Shown: positions 28,483 through 39,560 of the stretch, one piece after another
Layout of the letters: the number at the start of each line of letters is the position of its first letter
Numbering within the stretch: position 1 is the first letter of the stretch
Assembly: GCA_018136815.1 (NCBI GenBank)
Contig: CM030935.1
Location: 5,073,194 to 5,118,793 of the forward strand
Length of the DNA stretch: 45,600 nt
Direction of reading: 5' to 3'
Source of the DNA: Isochrysis galbana
Taxonomy: Eukaryota > Haptophyta > Isochrysidales > Isochrysidaceae
Position numbers and translations under genes: made by a program
Notes under the pieces: generated by a model
Seen by the model: the letters and a program-made list of their open reading frames with translations, nothing else
Told to the model about the DNA's origin: nothing
Database searches by the model: none

Positions 28483-29682
28483 CTAGTGGAAGGGAGGAAG
28501 AATGAGAATGAGAGCTTCTTCTTCTTAGTTCCGGAGTAGACACGGAAGGCTACGACGGTTCACCCATCCAAGAAGATACAACAACTGAGGACACAGAGCC
28601 ACAAAACTTAACCAAACGGGGCGAAAACTAACCACACCTGGACGGACGGCTGGGCGTCGGCACCAGGGCAACCTAGTATCGCGCAGACATGCGGGGGATA
28701 GGAACACACCGTCTGCTGCAGGAAACCACATACACCCAGCCCCTAGGTAGCGCACGAGGGACGGGCCGCAAGGCAGGTGGAGGGGGGGCGAGAGTAGCGG
28801 GCGTGGCTGCATAGTTAAGGTGCAGAGTCGCGCGCGCGGCAAGAATGTTAAGAAGTTTTTTGGTCATCCCCCTACCTCCTCCCTCATCTGCAGCGTACCT
28901 CCTTATCCCTTATGGTCTTGTCCGGGACCATACAACGTGACGCTTCGGCTCGGGTGGATGCAGTCCTGCGCAGATGGATGGCGGTCGTGCTGGCGGAGGC
29001 AGCGGATGTGCGACGTTCCCATGCGATGGCGTGGCCAAGACGAGGCCGACGCGAGCGCATGTCGGGCGGGACATACAGCGCGGATGGTCATGCACGAACC
29101 GCACTGCGAGTGCTTTTTTACCGCACTGCGAGTGCTTTTTTGCCTTCGGGATGCTGCAAAACCTCGCGGCGAAAGTTGGGTGGCGCCTGCAGGTGTACGC
29201 CCTTTGCTTGTGCCGCAGAGGACCCACCCTCTCGGCGCGAGTGGCAGCAGAAATCCGCCGGGCCGACCTGCTGGAGACAGGCATCCGCCCCGGTAGTCGG
29301 GGAGCAGCCGCAGCGGCAGTTGGTTGAGTGTGCTCCATACGCTCGCGCGTGTCTCCATTGTCCAAGCGGGATTGAGGCTCGGCGGACCCGATGCCAGCTG
29401 GCTCAAGGAGGGCATCAGTGAAAAATTGCACCACGTAAGTGCTGTTGCATGCAAGGGGGGCGAGGTAAAGGAAAGCGCGTCTGAGACGTGCTCAGAGGGA
29501 ACTATTGGGAGCGCAGCGCGCTCTATGGACAAGGAACGGTGATTTAGCTCGGGGACATGCACGGGAACGGGAGGCGAAGGTTCGTGTGGGCGCGGCTCCC
29601 TTTGCGCGAGGGCAGAAGGGGCAAGAAGAGGCAAGAAGAGGCAAGAAGAGGCGCCTGGCAGACGAGCGGCTCGCAGTCGCAG
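28483..29682. other. Intergenic, no supported gene
   Basis: Probably includes the 5' flank of the gypsy fragment. Minus-strand frames at 28910-29634 are low-complexity, with no domain recognised. A 22-base perfect tandem duplication lies at 29098-29141, and three GAAGAGGCAA units lie near 29620-29650. Confidence 0.4.
29098..29141 (+). repeat. 22-base tandem duplication
   Basis: Two perfect adjacent copies of a unit starting ACCGCACTGCGAGTGC and ending in T6. Confidence 0.95.
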
Positions 29683-30312
29683 TTAGCGCGGCGACGGGAT
29701 GGCCTGAGCGCGCCGGCGCAGGTACTCGAAGGCGGAGGCACCTCCTTTTCCTCGCAGGTCAGGCGGCATCGCGTAGCATGCGCTCTGCCGGTACCGCTGC
29801 GGCGGCTTACCGGCGTGCCCGGTGGACATGGCGAGGAAAAGAACGATCAGGAGCCCAGCGAGCGCGATGAGTTTGAGAATGGATCCGGGTTGCGTGAAAT
29901 CCACTCCAAAGATGGTGTACTTGGAGGAGGAGCGTATCCAGATGAGCTCGAGAGTGAAGACGAGCGGAGCATTGGGCGGTATTTGTGGCGGCATCCCCTG
30001 CTCTCCGTATCCAAGCTCTGGCGGAATGAAGAGCTGCCAACGGTCTCCGGGCTTCATGTCTTGAAGTGCGTGGGTGAGCCCGCGTATCACGGCGTTGGGA
30101 GTGAATACAGAGGGCTGGCCACGAGAGTAGGAGGAGTCGAAGAGAGTTCCGTCGGAGAGTTTCCCTTCGTAGTGGACAGCACAGAGTGTGGAGGCTGTGG
30201 GGGACTTTGCGGAAGGGTCTCCAGAGGAAAGGATGCGGTAGTGCATGCCTGACGGGTGGGAGAGCAGCGCAGAGAGGGGGAGGAGGAGGGGAAGGAGGGG
30301 GGAGAGGGGCAT
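29683..30312 (-). CDS. FKBP-type peptidyl-prolyl isomerase, secretory with C-terminal anchor
   Basis: 209 residues. Residues 1-18 form a signal peptide (MPLSPLLPLLLPLSALL). Residues about 38-128 are an FKBP domain: VHYEGKLSDGTLFDSSYSRG, VIRGLTHALQDMKPGDRWQL, FIPPELGYGEQGMPPQIPPN, then VFTLELIWI. These include the FDSS, VIRG and GYGE motifs that line the FK506/proline pocket. A hydrophobic segment follows (ILKLIALAGLLIVLFLAM, about 141-160), then a basic tail. Proline cis-trans isomerisation of client proteins in the ER lumen or secretory pathway is the likely role. Intronless. The start lies beside poly-G tracts and a long CT microsatellite, so promoter structure is unusual. Confidence 0.9.
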   Translation of the reverse strand: MPLSPLLPLLLPLSALLSHPSGMHYRILSSGDPSAKSPTASTLCAVHYEGKLSDGTLFDSSYSRGQPSVFTPNAVIRGLTHALQDMKPGDRWQLFIPPELGYGEQGMPPQIPPNAPLVFTLELIWIRSSSKYTIFGVDFTQPGSILKLIALAGLLIVLFLAMSTGHAGKPPQRYRQSACYAMPPDLRGKGGASAFEYLRRRAQAIPSPR

Positions 30313-30484
30313 AGCGCCCCGGGGGGGGGGGCGCGGGGGGGGGAGCGAGGAGAGCCGAATGTTTGGCGAGAGGATGCCGACGAGAGGGAATTGTGCGGCG
30401 AGAGTACAAAAGAAAAGTGGAGAGACGCCGCGGGCCTCTCCCTCACTACTCTCCGCCTCACCCTCCCCCCTTTTCTTCTTCTTC

Positions 30485-31529
<1,045 letters not shown>

Positions 31530-31537
31530 TCTGCAAT
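31530..31537. repeat. hAT target-site duplication, left
   Basis: TCTGCAAT, identical to 34390-34397. Eight bases is the diagnostic target-duplication length of hAT transposons. Confidence 0.93.
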
Positions 31538-34389
31538 CAAAGTTGTTCCGCCAGGTCTGGCGCCAGGTCTGGCGACCTGGCGCCAGGTCGGGGCGACCTG
31601 GCGGTCCAACCCGATAGACCTGGCAGTGAGGGCATAACAAATTTAAAAAAATAAAATAGAAAATAAAAATGGCGCGAAGCGAAGCGCTTGGCGGTTGGCG
31701 CGAGGCCGACGTGCCGACGTGGCGACAGCTCAGGGACATCTGTCAGCATGTCCCTGTCTAGCATGAGCTCGGACGTAGGCTCCGACTCCGTGGAGGTGTG
31801 CCCCTCGCTTGACAAGGCCGTTCCCACGGGTTCCCACCTTCGCGCACCTTTGCACAGTCGGCGGCAGCCATGCTGTGTGTGCGCGGTGGATGTAGCGGCT
31901 ACCTCACAAAATCTCACAATATCCTCTGTTGTCCCTCTCGTCGCTTGCAGGCGGGATTGCATCCGTGGGGCACGGCGCCAGTTGAGCGGCTCAAGTCCTC
32001 AGCGCTGGAGTGGTCGACTGTGATCGAGGCGGACGCGCGTGCGAAGAATCGTGGCAAGGACAAGACCTGCTTGTTCTGCGGCAAGAAATACTCGGGCGGG
32101 CCAGACAAGATCCGCATCCACCTTGACGCCAACGTGAAGCCCCGCGAAGTGGCTACGTGCAAGCCGCTACCTGAGTGGCGAGAGAGGCACCGCGTTGTGC
32201 TAGCCGAAATGCGCGAGCGCGCAGCCGTCGGCGCCGCACGCAAGCAGAAAGCAATCGAGGTGGAAGAGCAGCGCGATCAGCGTCGAGCAGCGGGTGGCGC
32301 AGGACCGGAAGGTGCGGCTGCCGCTGCCGCGGCCAAGTTATTCGACATCAAGACTGTGGACGACGTGACACTGGCCTGGCTCAAGGTGGTTGTCAAGAAG
32401 GCGCTCCCGTTGGATATTTTCGACGACGGTACTTTCCGTGCGGCCGTAGCGACGACGGCTAGGTGTGGCACAAAGCTCACTTGTGGCGCCAAGGGCAATG
32501 TTCACCTCCCCAGGCGCAAGTGCATCACCACGAAGGAGCTGCCCAAGTTTGACACGGCATTGGACCTGAAGATCAAGAACCGCATTGCTGGCGTGCTGAA
32601 GATGTGCGGCGCGACCCTCATCTCTGATGGATGGACAAGCACATCTAATCGCCCCATCATCAACGCGATCGCAACAACCCCGGTGGGCTCCTACTTCATC
32701 ACGGCCGTCGACACTTCAGGCGAGACTAAGGATGCCAAGTTCATTAGCAACTTCATGATCGGGGTGATCGACGATTTCGGGCCGGCTGATGTCACGGCCG
32801 TGTGTATGGATGGTGCGTGCACCGCGGCATTCCCATTGATTGAGCGCGCCCATCCGCATGTCCAGTGCTATATCTGCCCGACACACTCCATCGACAATTT
32901 TATGAAGAACGTCTGCACTGGCAAGGATATGGACACCATCACGGTGCGCGGACAAGGCTCATACCCCTGGGGCGAGGATTTGTTCGCCAACACGTTCACA
33001 GAGGTGTGGGAGGTGGTGAAGTTCATCGTGAACCACCACACGCCACTTGCTGTATATCGAGATATTGCCCGCGCGTGTGAGGACAAGCCGTTCGGGGGCA
33101 CGGAGCTGATCAAGTACGCGGAGACACGATTCGCTTCAAAGCTCCTGATGATCATGCGGTACCACAATGTGAGCGGCATCCTGGAGAAGCTCGTTGTGGA
33201 TGACCGCTACACGGCATGGGCGGCTCGGCAGACATCAGAGACAAAGCAGCGAGTGGCTCGAGTAAAGGCGACGGTCCGCGATGATGCATTGCTCGCCAAC
33301 ATCGCGCTCTGCATTAGGGTCTTGCAGCCCTGTCTCACCCTGCTCCGGCTCACCGATGGCAAGAGAGGTGCGAGGCTTGGCACGGTGTACGCGCATATGC
33401 TCAATCTGGACGTGATGTACCGGGAGCAGATACAGGGCCTCAGTGAGCGAGTGCGCAAGAAGATTCACGCCATATTCATGGCGCGCTGGCATTACTTCCA
33501 TACACCCCTCATGACTGCCGCCTATCGTTTCGAGCCGGAATATTGTCGCAGAGACTTCGATCCTGAACAGCAGTTGGAAGTGCGCCAAGTGCTCAAGATC
33601 ATGTCCACAGAGGCGCATCCGTACACCAACATGCTTGCCGAGCTTGCCGAGTACGAGGAGGCCCTCTCGATTGGAAGCTTTGATCTAACGAACACCCTTG
33701 CCTTCTCAGAGCGCGCCCAGCGGATGCCAAGGCACCAATGGGCAAAGATATTCATGGGCCCTTGGCCCAGCCTGCAGTTTGTGGCGATGCGTCTGCTTTC
33801 CTTGTCGTGTTCTGCTTCTAGCTGCGAGCACTCGTGGTCAATCGAAGGATGGATCCACTCGAAGAAGCGCAACAGGTTGGGCCAGGCGACAGTGGATCGT
33901 CTCATTCGCTGCCATACGAACATCATACTGGAGAGCAACTTGGATGACGAAGAGCAGGCAGTGACTTTACCTTGGGAAGAAGAGATGGAGGTCGACGAGC
34001 CGGAGGAGTCTTCGTCGGAGCCTCCGCCAAGCAGCCGCCGCCGCGTCGAGCTGGATGAATCATCCAGCATTAGTGAGGAAGAGGGATGGGATGAGGGTGC
34101 AGAATGGGAGGAGTGATTGTGTGATTGGACATCTTTGCTTAGGCGGGGAGAGGGGAGAGTGTGTGCAATGGGAGAGGGGAGAGTGCGTGCAGTGTGGAGT
34201 GTGGGGGGGGGCGGAGGACGGGGGGGAGTGCGGGAGTGCGGGAGTGCACGTCTAATATAAAACTCTATACTCTAATATAAAACTAAGTGATGCTATATTT
34301 AGAAACCTGGCGCTAGACCTGGCGCCAGGTCTAGCGCTAGACTTTGGCCCCTTGGACCGCTAGGTCTGGCACCTGGCGGAACAACTTAG
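31538..34389 (+). mobile_element. Complete hAT-superfamily DNA transposon
   Basis: A 2,852-base element with 18-base terminal inverted repeats: CAAAGTTGTTCCGCCAGG at 31538-31555 and the complement of CTAAGTTGTTCCGCCAGG at 34372-34389 (17 of 18 match). An exact 8-base duplication (TCTGCAAT) flanks it. Subterminal regions on both sides are packed with CCAGGTCTGGCG and CTGGCGCCAGG-like words, likely transposase-binding sites. A single long transposase frame lies inside with no stop. Intact termini, intact target duplication and an open transposase suggest recent insertion and possible activity. It has inserted into a minus-strand ORF whose frame is continuous across the empty site. Confidence 0.94.
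31870..34116 (+). CDS. hAT transposase (BED finger, DUF659, C-terminal dimerisation domain)
   Basis: 748 codons without interruption. Residues about 60-100 contain a BED-type zinc finger (KTCLFCGKKYSG, IRIHLDANVKPREVATC). Residues about 235-345 match the DUF659/RNase-H-like start of hAT transposases (GATLISDGWTSTSNRPIINA, VTAVCMDGACTAAF, HVQCYICPTHSIDNFM). Residues about 640-685 are the hAT C-terminal dimerisation region (LSCSASSCEHSWSIEG, KKRNRLGQATVDRLI). The tail is acidic and Ser-rich. The first roughly 45 residues are poorly conserved-looking. An acceptor-like CTTGCAG at 31950 suggests that the real start may be an exon beginning MSLSSMSSDVGSDSVEV at 31749. The catalytic D/D/E triad was not verified residue by residue. 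Confidence 0.93.
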   Translation: MLCVRGGCSGYLTKSHNILCCPSRRLQAGLHPWGTAPVERLKSSALEWSTVIEADARAKNRGKDKTCLFCGKKYSGGPDKIRIHLDANVKPREVATCKPLPEWRERHRVVLAEMRERAAVGAARKQKAIEVEEQRDQRRAAGGAGPEGAAAAAAAKLFDIKTVDDVTLAWLKVVVKKALPLDIFDDGTFRAAVATTARCGTKLTCGAKGNVHLPRRKCITTKELPKFDTALDLKIKNRIAGVLKMCGATLISDGWTSTSNRPIINAIATTPVGSYFITAVDTSGETKDAKFISNFMIGVIDDFGPADVTAVCMDGACTAAFPLIERAHPHVQCYICPTHSIDNFMKNVCTGKDMDTITVRGQGSYPWGEDLFANTFTEVWEVVKFIVNHHTPLAVYRDIARACEDKPFGGTELIKYAETRFASKLLMIMRYHNVSGILEKLVVDDRYTAWAARQTSETKQRVARVKATVRDDALLANIALCIRVLQPCLTLLRLTDGKRGARLGTVYAHMLNLDVMYREQIQGLSERVRKKIHAIFMARWHYFHTPLMTAAYRFEPEYCRRDFDPEQQLEVRQVLKIMSTEAHPYTNMLAELAEYEEALSIGSFDLTNTLAFSERAQRMPRHQWAKIFMGPWPSLQFVAMRLLSLSCSASSCEHSWSIEGWIHSKKRNRLGQATVDRLIRCHTNIILESNLDDEEQAVTLPWEEEMEVDEPEESSSEPPPSSRRRVELDESSSISEEEGWDEGAEWEE

Positions 34390-34397
34390 TCTGCAAT
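34390..34397. repeat. hAT target-site duplication, right
   Basis: TCTGCAAT, identical to 31530-31537. Confidence 0.93.
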
Positions 34398-34775
34398 CCA
34401 ATACAAATATACACAGCCTCCCACCGGTGTGCGCGCATACCCGAGCCGCCACGCATGCATAGCGTTGGTATCCAGGTCTCTGCAGCATTCGTGCGCAAAC
34501 GTTTCGAGAGTAACGGAAACCAAGAATTCACTATCACAAATGAATGCTAGCCATGCTCGTCGCGCAGCATAGCCCAAGATTGCGGAGTGATGGTGGGCGA
34601 AGACGGTCCCATGTTGCTTCTGCAAGGATCCGATTTCGCCCGGACCAACCGGCTCGTCATCGATCTTGGGTAGTGATCCTCGCAACGGGATGCACCGGGT
34701 GAATGCATTGAGAATCCCAGAGAGCGGCGGGGTTGTGGCGGGCGACATGGAACTGCGAGCTGTGACGGACTGCAA
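34390..34775 (-). pseudogene. Host ORF interrupted by the hAT element (5' part)
   Basis: The minus-strand frame from 34775 (SSMSPATTPPLSGILNAFTR, PLRGSLPKIDDEPVGPGEIG, HHHSAILGYAARRAWLAFIC) reads into the target duplication and stops inside the transposon end. On the far side of the element, 31529-31427, the same frame stays open for about 35 more codons if one target copy is counted. So the insertion split an ORF of about 160 codons. No domain recognised. The start codon is uncertain and it could be an exon of the SFI1-like gene upstream. Confidence 0.4.
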
Positions 34776-35005
34776 CCCCTAGTCGACCGCCACCTGGAAT
34801 GGCGAGAGTGATTCGATAGCAAGCATCCAGGCATCCATGGTGAGCGCACACGGAGCGCACGCCCACGAAGCGCACGCTCCGCGCCCGAACGGCGCCTCGC
34901 CGACAGCCATCGCGCGAGACAATAGGCTGAAGGGCACGAAATTCAGCCAGCGGCCACAGGTCTTAGTGGCTGTGGATGGCCTACGAGCTCATGCGCTCCA
35001 CCTAC
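34776..35005. other. Stretch between SFI1-like exons and host ORF
   Basis: May hold a further intron or exon of the minus-strand SFI1-like gene: an acceptor-like CCCTTCAG lies at about 34933-34940 on the minus strand. Not resolved. Confidence 0.3.
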
Positions 35006-37289
35006 CGTTCAACCTCCGGGAGCGCCCCGTGTTGACAGCCGCCTCCACCTTGGCCTGCATCGTCCGGAGCCGCTCGAGCTGCGCGGTCGCCTTGGCGTCC
35101 GCGGCCTGAAGCGCCCGCATGGCGGAAGCTTCCAGTGCCGCCATCGAGCGCACGGCGTGGGCGGCAGCAGCGGCGCCCACTCGCCGGGCATCGGAGAGGC
35201 GCTCCTCCTGAACGGGACAAAACGCGGTCAGAGGCCGCACGTCGTTGGTGCGCATCGGGGCAGTAGGCAGCATCCCGTTCATCACTAAAGCCGCACGCGT
35301 GCGCGTCCTTTGGCGCATGGCTGCCGCGCGCGTCCGAGGGTCGGATCATACGATGAATATGACCTAACCATCGATTCATCGACAAGTTGAGGCCATTAGA
35401 TTCGATGCTCGGTTAGCTCAATGGCTCCATGAGAGGGGGCAGGCGCACCTGCGCTCGCAGCGTCGCGGCCGACCGTTGCAACTGCGCTTCTGCAGATGAG
35501 AGACGCGCGTGCAGGCCGGCCTCTTCGGCGCGAACCTGCGGGTGGCACAGCGGTATGAGGACATGGGGCCAACTTGCGCTAGCCTCACCGGTGGAGTGAG
35601 CAACAGCTGGGCCGGGACCGTTCCGGCCCAGCCAAAACGGCAAGCACAGACGTGGCGGCTGATCAGGCGCAGATGCATAGTGCGATGGGCAGCCGCCATG
35701 CGACGGTCGGTGGCGGCGCGCGCGGCAATCGGATGCACCCGCTGGAGCATGGAGAGCGCCTGCTCAGCCGCGGCATCGCTCCGCTGCACGTCCTCCCGCA
35801 GCACCGCGATCTCGGCGCGCTCACGAGCCTGCCACCAGGCCGGGCAAACGAGGGCCGCCCCATGGTGAGTCGGTGGGAACGCGCGCAGCAGGCGGTCTTG
35901 GCGCCGGCCGTGCAGGGTTGCGGCGGCACACGGCCGTTCTCCGAATCCGAGGAGGTCGCTCGGCGGAGCGCACCAACTGCCTCTTGAGCGAATCGTGCGC
36001 AGTGAGGCACAGCCTCGTCTGCACTCCCTCCCACGACGCCACCTCCGCCTCGATGGCGTCACACTCAGCGTCGGCGCCGCTGCGACGTGAGGCAAAGGCG
36101 GCCGCACGCCCCGCGGCGATCGCCTGAGCCAGAGGGACACGAACGGCGCGCGCGTGTGCCGGTCGTTGGGCGTGCTCGCGGCGACGCTGGCGCCGATGGC
36201 TGGCAAAGCAAACTAGTGGCAGTGGCCGGGAGCGCGCACCAGGGCCTGCACCATTGCCGGCATCTCGTCCTCGCCCCACAGACTCTTGACGGCGCCGAGG
36301 CGCGCCGCCTCAGCCTCCGCCTCGGCGCGCGCCGCCCAGGCCTCCTCCTCCTTTTTTTCTGCGGCGGCGGCCGCCCGCAATCGCTCGCCCCGCACGCGGA
36401 GGCAGAAGGCCAGCCAGCGCGAGAGCAACCGCTGGAAGCTCGCTTGCCGTCTGCCACGGGCGAGCGCGAGCTCGGCGCGCAGGCGACGCGCGCCGGCGCG
36501 CGCGAGCGTGCGCCAGCGCAAGAGCGCACCCCGGCGGCGCAGGTTCAGCGCGCTGTGCGCGGCCCGCCGCGCGAGCGCTGCCAGCTGCAACAGCAGACGG
36601 AGGCTACCGAGCGCCCGCCGCATGAGCGCACGCTCCCGCCGCTCAAGCATCCAAGCGACGAGGCTGCCGTGCACCGCGCGCACCGCCAGCTCGCGCGTCG
36701 CACGGCCGCGCATCGCGCCAAGCGCGCGGCGGAGCCCGACGGCGGTCGAGCGGCCCTCCATCGAGCGCATCGCCGCCCAACGGCGCCACTGGGCGCGCAG
36801 GTGCGCGTCGCGCCGTGCGCGGAAGCGGCGGCACAGGTGATATTCGAGCGCGATTGAGAGGGCGCGGTGCTCGCTTGCCATCTCGTCGCACTCGGCCTGC
36901 AAGGCAGTGAGTCGCTGCTCAGCCTCGCCTGTCGTCCTTCGCGCGTGCGCGAGCGCTTCGCGCTTGGCGAGCCGCACGGCTCGCTTCCAGCCCAAGAAGA
37001 CGCGGAGAAGAGGCCCCGATATCCATCTGGCGACCCGCGTGCGCCTGCTCTCGAGTCGAGTCATCTCCTTGAGCCAGCGCACTTGCTCGCTCTTGAGGTT
37101 GAGCGCCGCCTCCGCATCTGCGAGCCGGCGAGAGAAAGCCCGCAGCTGCAGCTGGAGAGAGAGAGGAGGAGCAGGAGAAAGAGAAGGAGCAGGAGAGAGA
37201 GAAGGGGCGGAGGGCGGAGGGCGGAGGGCGGCGTCCGGAACCCAGCGGAGGCCGAAGAGGGGGGAGGAGGAGTTGTGAGGCGAGGACAT
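35006..37289 (-). CDS. SFI1-like/coiled-coil protein, at least five exons
   Basis: Exons 37289-36240, 36123-35974, 35828-35739, 35535-35449 and 35207 to about 35006 (350, 50, 30, 29 and about 67 codons). The first four introns (116, 145, 203 and 241 bases, GT-AG, three with GTGCGC donors) are all phase 0, so the frame is continuous. Exon 1 has Trp-containing repeats of about 25-35 residues typical of SFI1/centrin-binding helices: LRVFLGWKRAVRLAKRE, LRAQWRRWAAMRS, LVAWMLERRERALMRRALGS, ALLRWRTLARAGARRL, FQRLLSRWLAFCLR. Later exons are Ala/Glu/Arg coiled coil (AEIAVLREDVQRSDAAAEQA, AEEAGLHARLSSAEAQLQRS). A basal-body or centrosome-linked filament role is inferred from the repeats. The 3' end is unresolved. 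The start at 37289 follows a GA microsatellite. Confidence 0.75.
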
Positions 37290-37295
37290 TTGTGA

Positions 37296-37540
<245 letters not shown>

Positions 37541-37639
37541 CGCCCGCCGGCGAGGGGAGCCCTCCTGCTGCGCTTCTTCGTTGTGTCGCTTCTTTCTCCG
37601 TATGGCCGCCGAATCTCAAGTACCTTGTACTTCCACTCT

Positions 37640-37684
37640 TCTTCTCTCTCTGTCCTCTCCTCTCTCTCTCCCTTCTTCCTCTCT

Positions 37685-37727
<43 letters not shown>

Positions 37728-37780
37728 CTCTTCTTCTCTATCCCTTCTCTCTCTCTCCTCCTCTCTCCTCAATCTCTTCT
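37640..37780. repeat. (CT)n microsatellite
   Basis: CT-rich array with a pure core near 37690-37722. With the GA array at 37296-37540 it forms a large inverted purine/pyrimidine pair around a 100-base unique spacer, able in principle to fold as a long stem. Confidence 0.95.
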
Positions 37781-38039
37781 CATTCACAGGTCGCACCGGG
37801 GATGAGTTTTTATTTAAAACACTCTAGATTCTAGAGGGTTCAGGCTACTACCGTTAGCTACTGTGAGGGTCCCATCGCACTCAAGGTATAAGGCACTGCC
37901 TCGCGCCATCGCCTGTACAAAAAAAATCTTGAAGGTGTCCGCTATGCTACTAGTGAGCGCCATCGCCTATACACCACAATCTCACTCATTCCTTTGTCTT
38001 TGGTTTTGGGCCTTGCGGTTTCATCTCATGGAAGCCATA

Positions 38040-38473
38040 TAGGGCCCTCCAAGGGGGCTTTGGATCAGCTCACACATCTCGCCCTCTCCTCCATCGGCAT
38101 CGGCCACGAGGGAATGAGGGCATTTGTTGGGTCCAAGGGCGCCAATCTCGTCACTCTCAAGCTCTGCCAAAACAACATTGGCGACGAGGGGATGAGGGCA
38201 TTTGCTGAGGCAGTCTGTGGTTCCAACGCACCACAGGAGTGGTACTCATCGAGCACAATCAGTCCACGAGACGCGAGTGTGGTGGACTGTATGATTTGCC
38301 CTCCTTCTTGTGCTGCACTGGTACGTCCCGTGGTGCAAGTGTGTGTTGTGGACAACCGCACATGGAGGGTCTTGAACAATCTAGACAAACTCATGCTTGG
38401 GGGAAACCCAATTGCGGGAGAGGGTATCAAGGCATTCGCCATGGGGCGCTTGAACACGCGAATTCATACTTGA
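38040..38473 (+). pseudogene. LRR (ribonuclease-inhibitor type) fragment
   Basis: Two clear repeats, LTHLALSSIGIGHEGMRAFV and LVTLKLCQNNIGDEGMRAFA, then after about 70 unrelated residues a third, LDKLMLGGNPIAGEGIKAFA. The DEG-x-x-A pattern is that of NLRC3/ribonuclease-inhibitor LRRs. The 190-base interruption between repeats 2 and 3 may be an unrecognised intron or an insertion. No ATG suits the start, and the frame ends soon after repeat 3, so this is a relic or an isolated exon. Confidence 0.6.
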
Positions 38474-38534
38474 ACTCGGTGGTTATGACTGTCGGAGCCT
38501 TTGATCAACTAGAAGTCACACATTGGACGATCGG

Positions 38535-38927
38535 TCAGCTTGGTTGAGAGTGTGTGCTCAGGTGTCTGGGGGCACCAACGGAGAGTGTGTCACTTTCGGA
38601 AACCCTGGTTTCTCTAGGTGTTTCTTCGATCGATGGCGTGTCGCTCGGTGTCTCGGGTCGAGCCGGCGTGGGGGCCGGGTCGGGTGGCAAGGCCTCTCTC
38701 GCTTCGGCTTGGAGGCGCGAGGCGAAGTGCACCACGCGCTCCCACGAGTTCAAGAATTCCGTTTTGTTGATCCTGCTCCCCTCGTGGACGAAGTTTTCAG
38801 GAAGGTGCTCTACGTATCGCGCGCATTCTTCTCGCGTGTATGGGGTTGTGAAGGTTTCGTCCTTATAGACGTTGTGCGCGACATGTGTATGCAGGGATTC
38901 CCATAGGCTGGTCCACGCTGTGGCCCA
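38535..38927 (-). CDS. Hypothetical protein, truncated at repeat C
   Basis: The frame encodes DETFTTPYTREECARYVEHL, then NKTEFLNSWERVVHFASRLQ and a Pro/Thr-rich acidic tail. The first part looks like a folded helical domain; I do not recognise it. Its upstream side meets the edge of repeat C at 38927 exactly, so its N-terminus has probably been displaced by that repeat. A gag-like origin is possible but unsupported. Confidence 0.4.
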   Translation of the reverse strand, partial: WATAWTSLWESLHTHVAHNVYKDETFTTPYTREECARYVEHLPENFVHEGSRINKTEFLNSWERVVHFASRLQAEAREALPPDPAPTPARPETPSDTPSIEETPRETRVSESDTLSVGAPRHLSTHSQPS

Positions 38928-39560
38928 CAAGAGTGGGGTGAAAACGTGAAGTGTATCAACAAGGGTCTTGAGTTGAAATTTTTGGTGCTTTGAACAGAGG
39001 GCGAGGGGGTTCGTGCTGTTTGGGTTGGTTCTAGAGGGAAGGGAGAGTAGGAGAGGGAGTCAAGTGTTGAAAGAGGGCCCAAGGCAGGGCACTGAGTTGT
39101 AGGTTCTTGTGGCCCACAGGAGTGGGGTGAAAACGAAAAGTGAGTCAACATGTTGAAAAACAGAGGCACAAGTTGCTCTCCGTAGGAGATTGATGGTTGT
39201 GAAGTGCCCTCCCATGTTGGGTGCACTGATGGTAGAGGTTTCCACCATGGGGAGGGCAGCTGAGCTGCCCTCCCACATGAGGTGCTCTTGGGGGTGGGAG
39301 GGTTTCCCACTGTTGGAGGGGGTCTCAAAGACCCCCTGCATGCTACGCAGAGCCATGGGGGCAACCTGTTCGGTGCCAGTGCTCGCCACCCCGCGCGCTT
39401 GCGCGGGCGTGGTTTGGATGGGCTGGATGGGCTCTGAGAGGGCTTTCTGACGAGCCGCCTCGGGCGGCATGGGGCGTCCCAGGTGGGGCGCGGTGGCGAG
39501 GATCGCCTGGGGCTCGGGAGCGGTCGCGGCACGCTCCATAGTTCAAACTATAACAATAGT
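38927..39560 (+). repeat. Long repeat C, copy 2
   Basis: Near-identical to 25248-25882. It contains the same palindrome (39250-39274) and the same ATAGTT/AACTAT cluster at its right end. A single extra G near 39292 shifts the minus-strand MER-type frame, so the ORF of copy 1 is split into two overlapping frames here (39539-39060 and 39532-38810). Confidence 0.9.

Noticed and set aside
35229..37289. Introner-like repeated introns in the SFI1-like gene
   Set aside because: Intron 1, 2 and 3 sequences were compared by eye and share only GTGC at the donor and CAG at the acceptor.
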